From assembly GCA_965204415.1 (NCBI GenBank), contig CBDBEL010000004.1, positions 1,054,001 to 1,118,000 of the forward strand: 64,000 nt of DNA. The letters run 5' to 3'. A program made the translations under genes and the position numbers. The notes below the pieces were generated by a model. The model was not told where the DNA came from and did no database searches. It worked only from the letters and a program-made list of their open reading frames with translations. Below are positions 17,037 through 24,691 of this stretch, piece by piece (the stretch's first letter is position 1; each line of letters begins with the position of its first letter). This DNA is from Aldehydirespirator sp965204415. Its GTDB lineage: Bacteria > Actinomycetota > Acidimicrobiia > Acidimicrobiales > Aldehydirespiratoraceae.

Positions 17037-17127
17037 TCACGCGACTAGGGCGGCCATGTGGCCCTCGGCCAGGTCCACGACGTGCCGCATAGTCCCCGAC
17101 GGATGCGCTCCGGCCGCTTGACATCCC
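17037..17127 (-). pseudogene. galE fragment with internal deletion
   Basis: On the minus strand this encodes GAHPSG followed directly by MRHVVDLAEGHMAAL. The intact galE at 20397-21407 has the same two pieces (VGAHPSG and VHVMDLAEGHVAAL) about 60 residues apart. The DNA identity to 20680-20730 is high (GCGGCCATGTGGCCCTCGGC versus GCGGCCACGTGGCCCTCGGC). It is a scar from duplication or recombination with the galE locus 3.5 kb away, in the same orientation. Confidence 0.7.
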
Positions 17128-17224
17128 GTCGATGGCCGCACCGTTTGGCACGCATTGGACGCAGGACCTTGGTCTGTGATTCGATGCATGACGTTGAGCG
17201 GAACGTACGAGTCGAGGAGGCAGG

Positions 17225-17338
17225 GTGCCGCGCGACGCACACATCCTTGTCGGCACAGCCGTGGGGCTACCTGTTGTGGCGGGGCTCGCGGCCTGCGGTG
17301 AGGACGGCATAGCTCCAGAGGGCCGAGGCGGGCGATGA
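17225..17338 (+). CDS. 37-residue lipoprotein-like ORF coupled to the substrate-binding protein
   Basis: GTG at 17225 preceded by a strong Shine-Dalgarno (AGGAGG at 17215-17220, 4-base spacer). The product has a hydrophobic stretch LVGTAVGLPVVAGLAAC with a lipobox-like LAAC and a 13-residue tail ending GRGGR. Its TGA at 17336-17338 overlaps the next gene's ATG (ATGA). It could be a tiny lipoprotein, a coupling leader, or the remnant of a duplicated lipoprotein signal sequence. Confidence 0.45.
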   Translation: MPRDAHILVGTAVGLPVVAGLAACGEDGIAPEGRGGR

Positions 17339-19155
17339 GGCCACGGCTGCGCCTTTCGGTCGCCCTCGTTGCCTGCACGGCTCTGGTGGCCGCGGCCTGC
17401 GGCGGCGAGGTGACCGAGCCCGACGGCGCGGGCTCGGGCGCGGCTCAGACCTCCGAACCGATCAGCGATACCGAGCCCGACGACCCTGCTGCGGGCCCCG
17501 CCCCCGGCGAAGACACCCAGACCGACGAGCCCGCCGGAGACACCCCGACCGACGAGCTCAGCGAAGACACGCCGACCGACGACCCTGCTGCGGGCCCCGC
17601 CCCCGGCGAAGACACCCAGACCGACGACCAGCCGGCCGCCGGCCAGCCCGACGACACCGACCAAGCGACCGGTGACCAGCCGGCCGCCGACCAGCTCGAC
17701 GATCCGGACGCGGAGCCCGAGGGTCCTCCGCCCAACGTCTACGACGACCCCCGCGACGGCATTTTCGACGAGTTCCAGGCCACGATGGACCGCGGCGACC
17801 ATCCGTTCATGCAGATCGACGCCTTCTGTGAGGCTCACGACCCTGCGCCGGAGCGGGTGGCCACCGACAAGGGCATAGGCGCCGACTCCATCTCGCTGGT
17901 GCATCTGCGCCAGAAGTTGGAGGATCTGGCCGGAATCGGCTTCGGCGTCGACGTCGGCGACACCACCGAGATGTTCGAGACGTTCGCGGCGGTGGTCAAC
18001 GAGCAGTGCGGCGGCGTCCGGGGCCGCCTGATCGAGCTTCGCACCATCGACGTCGACGTGTTGAGCACCACGGTGGACGACGACAACAACGCGGCCTGCA
18101 TCAAGGCCATCGAGGACTACCAAGGCGTGATCCTGGTCAACTCCAGCGGCTTCCAGGGCTCGGCCAGCCTGTGCATCGCCGAGGACCACGAGACCGCTTT
18201 CGTCGCAGTGCAGTCCCAGACGGCGGAGTTCATGGAGCGCGGCCAGGACCGGCTGATCACCACGTCCACAGTCGCCGAGGAGCAGCTCAGGTGGCAGGTC
18301 CTGGACCTGGTCGCCCAGGGGAGGCTCGACGGCAGGACCGTCGGAGTGGCCGTCGCGGACACGCCGGGCCAGTACGAGGCGGTCGAGACCGGCCTGGTGC
18401 GGGTACTGCGCGACAACGGCGTGGACGTGGCCGTGTTCGATGTCATCGGCTGCGGCGGCGGCAATGTCTGCCTCGAGGGCAACGTGGAGTCGGTCCAGCG
18501 CCTGCGCAGCGAGGGCGTGGACGTGTTCTTCAACGTGCTCAACGCAATCTCCGCGCCCCTGTTCCTCGCCGAGATGCTCAACCAGGGATTCGAGCCCGGC
18601 GACGTGCAGTTCTACGCCTCGGACCTCGGCAGCCAGGCCACCGAGATCGTGGCCTCGATGATCGTGCGGTTCGGCGGCGCGGCCGTCGGCGACCTCTACA
18701 ACGGCGCCCGCATCATCGATTTCCGCGACACCGGCGCCTACCGGCTCGAGGGCTACCAGCCGAGCGCGTTCGACGAGATGTGCAACGACACCTACGGCGC
18801 CAACAGCGCGTCGGGGGCCAACCACGAGGCCGACGAACGGGAGGACGGCAACGAGAGATACGGCATGACCGCCACGGTGTGCGAGATCATGCGGATCGCG
18901 CTGCGAGGAATCTACGACGCGGGCGACAATCCCACCCGGTCCGAGATCTACGAGGCTCTGGCCTCGCTGGGCCCGATCGACTCCAACGGGATGCAGCCCG
19001 CCTCGCTGCGGCCGGGCAAGACCCGGGCGCCCGACGTCATCCACAACCTCGTCTTCGAGTACCCCTGCACCAAACCCCACCCGTTCCCGGTGCCCGACGA
19101 CGACCACGGCATCTGCCTGTACCCGATAGACGAGTACCGCCCCACCCCCGGCTAG
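17335..19155 (+). CDS. Periplasmic-binding-protein-like lipoprotein (ABC substrate-binding, Leu/Ile/Val-type fold)
   Basis: 606 residues. Signal peptide MRPRLRLSVALVACTALVAA with lipobox cysteine in AAACGGE (Cys about 22). Residues 25-125 form an acidic Pro/Thr/Asp linker with internal 33-residue duplications (first copy starts DDPAAGPAPGEDTQ). The rest is a two-lobe binding protein of the Peripla_BP_6 type, with DGRTVGVAVADTPGQYEAV and DVQFYASDLGSQ as typical strand-turn segments. It would capture a small ligand at the cell surface. No permease or ATPase gene is adjacent, so the transporter partner is elsewhere or the protein acts as a sensor. ATG at 17335 overlaps the upstream mini-gene's stop. 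Confidence 0.85.
   Translation: MRPRLRLSVALVACTALVAAACGGEVTEPDGAGSGAAQTSEPISDTEPDDPAAGPAPGEDTQTDEPAGDTPTDELSEDTPTDDPAAGPAPGEDTQTDDQPAAGQPDDTDQATGDQPAADQLDDPDAEPEGPPPNVYDDPRDGIFDEFQATMDRGDHPFMQIDAFCEAHDPAPERVATDKGIGADSISLVHLRQKLEDLAGIGFGVDVGDTTEMFETFAAVVNEQCGGVRGRLIELRTIDVDVLSTTVDDDNNAACIKAIEDYQGVILVNSSGFQGSASLCIAEDHETAFVAVQSQTAEFMERGQDRLITTSTVAEEQLRWQVLDLVAQGRLDGRTVGVAVADTPGQYEAVETGLVRVLRDNGVDVAVFDVIGCGGGNVCLEGNVESVQRLRSEGVDVFFNVLNAISAPLFLAEMLNQGFEPGDVQFYASDLGSQATEIVASMIVRFGGAAVGDLYNGARIIDFRDTGAYRLEGYQPSAFDEMCNDTYGANSASGANHEADEREDGNERYGMTATVCEIMRIALRGIYDAGDNPTRSEIYEALASLGPIDSNGMQPASLRPGKTRAPDVIHNLVFEYPCTKPHPFPVPDDDHGICLYPIDEYRPTPG
17479..17627 (+). repeat. 99-bp imperfect duplication in the linker of the binding protein
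   Basis: GACGACCCTGCTGCGGGCCC starts at 17479 and again at 17578; about 48 bp are identical in both. It encodes the Pro/Asp/Thr-rich spacer between lipid anchor and ligand-binding domain. Confidence 0.85.
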
Positions 19156-19179
19156 CGGTATGTCTGCCATGATGGGGAC

Positions 19180-20310
19180 ATGAGGATCCACGGCATCTGC
19201 AGCCCCGAGTTCGCGCCGGTGCGCGACGCGTTCGAGGCGAATTTCGCTGAGGGGTTGGAGTTGGGCGCGTCCGCGGCGGTGACGGTGGACGGCGAGTTCG
19301 TGGTGGACATCTGGGCCGGCGAAGCCGACGCCGACGGCGCCCCGTGGCAGCGCGACACGATCGTCAACGTCTACTCGACCACCAAGACGATGGCCGCGAC
19401 GTGCATGCTGATGCTGGCGGACCGGGGCGAGCTGGACTTCGACGCACCGGTGGCGCGGTACTGGCCCGAGTTCGCCCAGAACGGCAAACAGGACGTGCTG
19501 GTGCGCCATGTGATGGCCCACACCGCGGGACTGCCGGGCTTCGACCCGCCCATCACCGTGGAGCAGCTCTACGACCTCGAGGCTGCGGCCGCCAATCTCG
19601 CGGCCCAGGCGCCGTGGTGGGCGCCGGGCACTGCGTCGGGATATCACCCCGTGACCCAGGGCAACCTGTTGGGCGAGATCCTCTACCGCGCCACCGGCCG
19701 GCGCATGGCCGAGTGGTTCCGCACCGAGGTGGCCGAGCCGCTCGGGGCCGACTTCTGGATGAGTCTGCCCGAGTCCGAGGACCACCGGGTGTCGGACCTG
19801 GTGAGCCCGGAGACCCCACAGACGCTCATCGTCGGCGGCGAGGAGGTCGAGGTCAGCGAGGTTGCGGTGCGCGCCTTCCTGAGCGTTCACCGCACCGGCG
19901 ACGAGTCCGCCACCCGCGAGTGGCGGGCCGCGGAGCTCCCCGCCTCCGGCGGGTTCGGCAACGCCCGCTCGGTGGCCCGCATCCACGCCGCGCTGGCCTG
20001 CGGCGGCGCCCTTGACGGCGTCCGGCTGCTGTCTGAGGCCGGCGCCCGCCGCGCCCTGGAGGAGCAGACCGACGGCATCGACCAGGTGCTGGGTGTGCGG
20101 CTGCGCCACGGCCTCGGCTTCGGACTCCAGATCGGCGACCTCTCCTTGGCTGCGGGCCAGATGTTCTGGGGCGGCATGGGCGGCTCGCTGGCCGTGACAG
20201 ACCTCGACGCCCGGGCCAGTGTCGCCTACGTGATGAACCGCATGGCGCCCGACGCCCTGGGCGACCCCCGCGGCATCCGGATCATCCAGGCGGCCCTAGC
20301 CGGCCTGTAG
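19180..20310 (+). CDS. Serine hydrolase of the beta-lactamase/penicillin-binding fold (class C, EstB-like)
   Basis: 376 residues without a signal peptide. The catalytic SxxK is STTK in VNVYSTTKTM (Ser about 66), followed by the family segment LDFDAPVARYWPEF and VMAHTAGLPGF. The Tyr motif is GYHPVTQGNL, and HGLGFGLQIG stands near the end where the KTG box of beta-lactamases would be. Such cytosolic members are usually esterases or peptidases rather than antibiotic-inactivating enzymes. The gene starts 24 bp after the binding-protein gene and may be cotranscribed with it. Confidence 0.88.
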   Translation: MRIHGICSPEFAPVRDAFEANFAEGLELGASAAVTVDGEFVVDIWAGEADADGAPWQRDTIVNVYSTTKTMAATCMLMLADRGELDFDAPVARYWPEFAQNGKQDVLVRHVMAHTAGLPGFDPPITVEQLYDLEAAAANLAAQAPWWAPGTASGYHPVTQGNLLGEILYRATGRRMAEWFRTEVAEPLGADFWMSLPESEDHRVSDLVSPETPQTLIVGGEEVEVSEVAVRAFLSVHRTGDESATREWRAAELPASGGFGNARSVARIHAALACGGALDGVRLLSEAGARRALEEQTDGIDQVLGVRLRHGLGFGLQIGDLSLAAGQMFWGGMGGSLAVTDLDARASVAYVMNRMAPDALGDPRGIRIIQAALAGL

Positions 20311-20333
20311 GCAACACGCAGCCTCAGGCTCTT

Positions 20334-20354
20334 CCACTGGCGATGCGCCAGTGG
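20334..20354. terminator. Perfect 9-bp hairpin between convergent genes
   Basis: CCACTGGCG-ATG-CGCCAGTGG sits between the ends of the hydrolase gene (20310) and galE (20397). Its position suggests a shared bidirectional terminator without a U-tract. Confidence 0.55.
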
Positions 20355-20396
20355 CCGTCGCCGGCCGCCTGCAATGTCCGAGGCAATGATCAGACG

Positions 20397-21407
20397 TCAG
20401 CTCTCGTGGCCGTCGGGGTGGCGGCGGGCGAAGTTCCAGTGGTCGGCCAGCATCTCGTGCAGGCCCCTGAGGGCCTGCCAGCCGAGCTCGTGGCGGGCCC
20501 GGGTGCAGTCGGCCCAGGAGGCCTCGACGTCGCCGGGACGGCGGCCGGCTGTCTCATAGGGGATGGATGAACCGAGCACACCGCCGGCCGCGGCCAGCAC
20601 CTGGAGCACCGTGGTGCCCGAGCCGGTGCCCAGGTTGTAGACCCGGCTGCTCGCCGGCGCGATGTCGGCATCGAGGGCGGCCACGTGGCCCTCGGCCAGG
20701 TCCATGACGTGCACATAGTCCCGCACCGCGGTGCCGTCGACGGTGGCGTAGTCGGCGCCGAACACCTCGAGCCGGTCCCGGCGTCCCGCCGCGACCTGCA
20801 TGATCCGGGGCACGAGGTTGGCCGGCTCACCCGACGGATCCTCCCCTATCAGCCCTGACGGGTGCGCTCCGACCGGGTTGAAGTAGCGCAGCATCACCGC
20901 GGTCATCTCCGACGCGGCCGCGGCGCCGGCCAGGATGCGCTCGCCCATCAGCTTGGTCTCGCCGTAGGGGCTCTCCGGAACGGTCGGCGAGTCCTCGGCG
21001 ACCGGCAGCGCCGACGTCGACCCGTAGACGGAGGCCGATGAGCTGAACACCAGCCGCCGGACGCCCCGCTCGACGGCCGCCGCGGCCAGCGCGATCGTGG
21101 ACCCGAGGTTGCTGCGGTAGTAGCCGAGGGGGTCGCTGACCGACTCGGCCACGCTCTTGCGGGCCGCGAAGTGGACCACCGAGTCGATCCGGTGCGCCTC
21201 GAAGACCGCATCCAGGACATCGGGGTCGCCCACGTCGCCCTCCACAACCGGAAGATCGGGACGGGTGAGGCCGCGCACCGCTTCCACCGCCCGGGGAGAC
21301 GAGTTGGAGAAGTCGTCCAAGACGACCGGGTCGCGACCCGCGCCGTGCAGCGCGACCACCGTGTGGCTGCCGATGTACCCGGCGCCCCCGGTGACCAGCG
21401 TCTTCAC
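20397..21407 (-). CDS. galE: UDP-glucose 4-epimerase
   Basis: 336 residues; interconverts UDP-glucose and UDP-galactose. NAD-binding motif GGAGYIGS near residue 7, DDFSNSSP, VHFAARKSV, the Ser of FSSSASVYG and YGETK with catalytic Tyr and Lys, then RYFNPVGAHPSG and VRDYVHVMDLAEGH are all canonical GalE signatures. GTG at 21407 overlaps the last base of the upstream nucleotidyltransferase stop (TAGTG), so the two are translationally coupled. Only 30 bp separate its stop from the preceding hairpin. A fragment of the same gene lies at 17037-17127. Confidence 0.95.
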   Translation of the reverse strand: MKTLVTGGAGYIGSHTVVALHGAGRDPVVLDDFSNSSPRAVEAVRGLTRPDLPVVEGDVGDPDVLDAVFEAHRIDSVVHFAARKSVAESVSDPLGYYRSNLGSTIALAAAAVERGVRRLVFSSSASVYGSTSALPVAEDSPTVPESPYGETKLMGERILAGAAAASEMTAVMLRYFNPVGAHPSGLIGEDPSGEPANLVPRIMQVAAGRRDRLEVFGADYATVDGTAVRDYVHVMDLAEGHVAALDADIAPASSRVYNLGTGSGTTVLQVLAAAGGVLGSSIPYETAGRRPGDVEASWADCTRARHELGWQALRGLHEMLADHWNFARRHPDGHES

Positions 21408-22612
21408 TAGACCGCCTCGGGCACCCTGGCGTCCGACAGGGCCGCTCCCGGCGCAACCTCGAAGCGCTCTCCCACCAGCGTGCCGTCGGTCACCCGGGCG
21501 CCCCGCCCGACCGTCGCGCCCGACCCCACCACGGAGTCGAGGACCGTCGCACCCGGCTCGATCACCGCGCCGGCATGGACGGCGGAGCCCCGAACCACCG
21601 AGCCTGCCCCCACCACCGCTCCGGCCATCACCACGCTGCGCTCGATCACCGCGCCAGGATCGACCGAGGCTCCCTCCATCACCGCGCTGCGCTCCACCGA
21701 AGCGTCGGGAGACACCACCGCGCCAGGAGACACCACCGCGCCGGGATCGACCGAGGCTCCCTCCGGGATCACCGCGCTGCGCTCCACCGAAGCGTCGGGA
21801 GACACCACCGCGCCGGGAGACACCACCGCGCCGGGAGACACCACCGCGCCAGGATCGACCGAGGCTTGCTGTGACACCCCGGCCGCGGCCGGGCCCCGCC
21901 GGTCGTCGAGCAGGTCGAGCTGGGCCTGGAGGTAGGTCCGGGGGGTGCCCGCGTCGACCCAGTACGTGTTGTGCTTCAGAGCCCACAGCGTCCCGGCCCC
22001 GGCCATGGCGGGGAAGACCTCTCGCTCCACCGACACCCGCCGGCCGCCGTCGATCCGGCCGATCACCGATGGCTCCATCAGGTAGGTCCCGGCGTTGATC
22101 CAGCGGCTCGGCGCGGGCGGCGGCGGCTTCTCCACGAAGGCGCTCACCCGTCCGCCGGCGCCGGTCACCACCACGCCGTAGCGGGACGGGTCCTCCACCT
22201 CGATCAGGTGGATGGTGGCCTCGGCGCCGGCCGAGCGGTGCAGTCCCAGCATCTCGCCCACATCGAGGTCGGTGATCACGTCGCCGTTGGCCACCAGGAA
22301 CGTGGCCGGGGCCGCGCCCATGTCCGAGGCCTCGTAGGCGAAGCGGATGGCGCCGGCGGTGTCGAGCGGCTCAGGCTCCACCACGCAGCACAGCTCGGCC
22401 CCCGCGCAGCGCCCGTCTGGGTAGGCGGCCCGGAAGGCGTCGTCGTGGTAGCCGAGCGCCAGCACCACCCTGTCGACTCCGTGGCGCCGGAGTCTCGAGA
22501 CGACATGCTCGATCATGGGCCGGTCCAGCACCGGGAGCATCTGCTTGGGGGTGGTCAGCGTAAGGGGCCGCAGCCGGGTGCCGAAGCCCCCGACCAGCAG
22601 GATCGCCTGCAC
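21407..22612 (-). CDS. Nucleotidyltransferase with expanded left-handed beta-helix (probable mannose-1-phosphate guanylyltransferase)
   Basis: 401 residues. The N-terminal domain has the sugar-nucleotide pyrophosphorylase motif GGFGTRLRPLT (residues 8-18) with PKQMLPV, VANGDVITD and FVEKP. From about residue 245 it turns into hexapeptide repeats (VVSPGA, SVDPGA, SVERSA) that form a left-handed beta-helix. The repeats are nearly identical at DNA level and partly duplicated. Sequence and the presence of gmd favour GDP-mannose synthesis; glucose-1-phosphate uridylyl or thymidylyl transfer is the alternative. The GTG start at 22612 gives the family N-terminus. Coupled to galE. Confidence 0.85.
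   Translation of the reverse strand: MQAILLVGGFGTRLRPLTLTTPKQMLPVLDRPMIEHVVSRLRRHGVDRVVLALGYHDDAFRAAYPDGRCAGAELCCVVEPEPLDTAGAIRFAYEASDMGAAPATFLVANGDVITDLDVGEMLGLHRSAGAEATIHLIEVEDPSRYGVVVTGAGGRVSAFVEKPPPPAPSRWINAGTYLMEPSVIGRIDGGRRVSVEREVFPAMAGAGTLWALKHNTYWVDAGTPRTYLQAQLDLLDDRRGPAAAGVSQQASVDPGAVVSPGAVVSPGAVVSPDASVERSAVIPEGASVDPGAVVSPGAVVSPDASVERSAVMEGASVDPGAVIERSVVMAGAVVGAGSVVRGSAVHAGAVIEPGATVLDSVVGSGATVGRGARVTDGTLVGERFEVAPGAALSDARVPEAV
21658..21870 (+). repeat. Nested repeats encoding beta-helix coils
   Basis: An 18-bp unit (GGGAGACACCACCGCGCC, one hexapeptide turn) occurs in runs of two to three. A higher-order unit starting GATCGACCGAGGCT recurs at 21658, 21745 and 21853, i.e. 87 bp and then 108 bp (87 + 18 + 3). 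All lengths are multiples of three, so the frame is kept while the number of coils changes. Confidence 0.9.
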
Positions 22613-22626
22613 CCCGGCGCTCCGTT

Positions 22627-23373
22627 CTATTCCTCGGGCGGGGCGTCCGTCGGGTCGAGGTCGGTTTCCGGCCCGGTAGAGACCAGGTTCCCCGCCGATG
22701 CCCCGAACGCCAACTGGAGGCGGTCCTCCGGTGGCGGGGGAACCTCGGCGCCCGCGGGCACCCGGGCGAACGTGAACGCCTCCAAGTCTCCCAGCAGGCG
22801 GACATCGGAGAAGTCGTCGAGGTATTCCTCGGCCGGCTCGTACAGGTCGGCCAGCCCGGTGACCGGCTCGTCTCCTCCGGGCGCCTCGGGATCGATCCGC
22901 GCGAAGCGCACCGCCCGGATCACGGTCGGCTCGCCGTTGCAGTCGGACCCCGCTTCGAGCACGCCGATTCCGGGGCCGCTGATCTCGTCGTCGGTGATCC
23001 TCGCCCCCATCGCCTCGAAGAACACGTCAAGCCGGGCGTCCTCCCCCGACGCTGAGCTGTTCCACGGGTGGATGTGGATCACCCCGTCCTGGTGCGAGTG
23101 GATGCCGTCGGGGTCGGCGGCGCTGGTGAAAGCGGGCAGGAACCGGTCGCAGTCGTAGATTGCGTAGGCCGAGTGCCAGTGGTCGTTGCCCACCCTCGGC
23201 GCCGCCGCCGGAGGCCGCGACGACCGGGCGAAGATCACCAGCGCCACGCCGAGGACGACAACGGTCGCGAGAATGAGCGGGAAGCCCAGTTCGCGGCGCT
23301 CACGGCCGCCCTTGGGCGCGGCGGCCGCCCGGGCGGCCCGCTGGACCTTCTTGGACGAACTCGACTGGGCCAC
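22627..23373 (-). CDS. Single-pass membrane protein with histidine-rich extracytoplasmic domain, unknown function
   Basis: 248 residues. A basic N-terminus (Lys/Arg/Ala, 1-29), one membrane helix (about 30-49, PLILATVVVLGVALVIFA), then an extracytoplasmic domain with striking His motifs: NDHWHSAYAIYDCDR near 63-77 and GIHSHQDGVIHIHPW near 89-103. A second Cys occurs in SDCNGEPT. The His clusters suggest metal binding; the two Cys could form a disulfide. The C-terminal 40 residues are acidic and Pro-rich. I recall similar proteins in actinobacteria but no assigned role. It is 14 bp downstream... that is, it precedes the nucleotidyltransferase on the minus strand and probably shares its transcript. 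Confidence 0.7.
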   Translation of the reverse strand: MAQSSSSKKVQRAARAAAAPKGGRERRELGFPLILATVVVLGVALVIFARSSRPPAAAPRVGNDHWHSAYAIYDCDRFLPAFTSAADPDGIHSHQDGVIHIHPWNSSASGEDARLDVFFEAMGARITDDEISGPGIGVLEAGSDCNGEPTVIRAVRFARIDPEAPGGDEPVTGLADLYEPAEEYLDDFSDVRLLGDLEAFTFARVPAGAEVPPPPEDRLQLAFGASAGNLVSTGPETDLDPTDAPPEE

Positions 23374-23458
23374 GGGCCGTCACGCTATCGGCTCGCACCG
23401 CAGCCCGGTCGCCTGCACGTAGGCCGGACAGCCGAGCGTCGGCGAGCCGCGCTGGCTC

Positions 23459-24691
23459 TCAGTGACGGCCCAATTCGGCGAACAGTGCCTCGTAGGCTGC
23501 CGCGACCGCCTGCGGAGTCATGCACCCCTCCACGTAGGCCCGGCCCCGCCGTCCCATGGAGTCGCGCCCGTCGGGGTCGTCGATCAGCGTTTCGACCGCG
23601 GCATCGAACGCAGCCTGGTCGCCGGGGGGGACCGCGACCCCGCAGCCGGCCTCGTCGATCATGCGGGGCAGCTCGGTGCCGGGGTCCACCGAGGCCAGCA
23701 CGGGGCGGCCGGCGGCCAGGATCGAGTAGATCTTGGAGGGAACGCTCGAGCGGGCCAGCCCCTCGCGCAACACGATCACGCCGATGTCGGCCGAGGCCAG
23801 CACCTCGTCAAGTCGCTCAGCCGGCTGGTATCCGACGAAGACAACGTTGGGCAGCCCCGCGGCCGACGCCTCCAGGGCCGGGCGGGCCGAGCCCTCGCCG
23901 TTCACGACGAACACCACATCGTTGCGGTGGCGGTGGGCCCGGGCCGCGGCCACCAGCAGGTCGAGGGGCTGCGAGAAGCCGACATTGCCCGCGTACATCA
24001 CGACGGTCCGGTCTCCCAGCCCGTGCTCTGCCCGGTAGGCGGTGTCCCGGCTGCGGGGGCGGATCCGGGATGTGTCGACGAAGTTCGGAATCACTCGCAC
24101 CGAACCGGACCGGCCGGCGTCGAGCTTGGCTGCCACGTTGGCCCGCATGTCCTCGGACAGCACCGTCACAGCCGCGGCACGGTCGTAGACGAACCGCTCG
24201 AGGCGGCGGGCGGCGGCAACCAGTCGCCGGCCCCGGATGGCGCCGGTGTCGATGGCTGCGTCGGGGAAGATGTCCTGAAGGTTGAATACGAGCGGCGCCC
24301 GCCAGCGGCGGGCCGCGGCCCAGCCAGCCAGGCCGAGCGTGATCGGCGGCGACATCGCCAGCACCGCGTCGGGCCGGTCCCGGGCGGCGACCGCGGTGGC
24401 GGCGGCCAGCGCGGTGAAGCCGGCGAACCCGACGGCACGGGCCGCGACGCTTCCCTTCGCGGTCGGGAACGGGTGGACCCTGGTGACCTTGACCCCGCCG
24501 TGGGCCACTCCGGACCGCACCGGGCGTCCCCGCCAGCCGGACTCCACCCGGTGCTGGCGGTACCAGGGAAGGGAGGTAACGACCCGGATCTGGTGGCCCC
24601 GGCGAGCCAGCTCGGAGACTATGGCGGTGATGACCTCGCCGGTGGGAGCGACGTCGGGGGCGTAGTGCGGGCAGAGGACCAGCAGCCTCAC
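23459..24691 (-). CDS. GT4-family glycosyltransferase (WbuB-like)
   Basis: 410 residues, GT-B fold. The N-terminus VRLLVLCPHYAPDVAPTGEV is typical of WbuB/PimB-like enzymes that open with CxxYxPDxAPT. The C-terminal half has VVMYAGNVGFSQPLD, VFVGYQPAERLDEV and the donor-site region VPSKIYSILAAGRPVLA with a following Glu (GTEL). The donor is probably a UDP-sugar, acceptor an undecaprenyl-linked glycan; both are inference. GTG at 24691 overlaps the upstream gene's TGA (GTGA), so translation is coupled. Confidence 0.88.
   Translation of the reverse strand: MRLLVLCPHYAPDVAPTGEVITAIVSELARRGHQIRVVTSLPWYRQHRVESGWRGRPVRSGVAHGGVKVTRVHPFPTAKGSVAARAVGFAGFTALAAATAVAARDRPDAVLAMSPPITLGLAGWAAARRWRAPLVFNLQDIFPDAAIDTGAIRGRRLVAAARRLERFVYDRAAAVTVLSEDMRANVAAKLDAGRSGSVRVIPNFVDTSRIRPRSRDTAYRAEHGLGDRTVVMYAGNVGFSQPLDLLVAAARAHRHRNDVVFVVNGEGSARPALEASAAGLPNVVFVGYQPAERLDEVLASADIGVIVLREGLARSSVPSKIYSILAAGRPVLASVDPGTELPRMIDEAGCGVAVPPGDQAAFDAAVETLIDDPDGRDSMGRRGRAYVEGCMTPQAVAAAYEALFAELGRH

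Noticed and set aside
17002..20109. Minus-strand frame of about 1035 codons over the binding-protein and hydrolase genes
   Set aside because: A shadow of two well-supported plus-strand genes; rich in His/Val/Gly from reversed codons.
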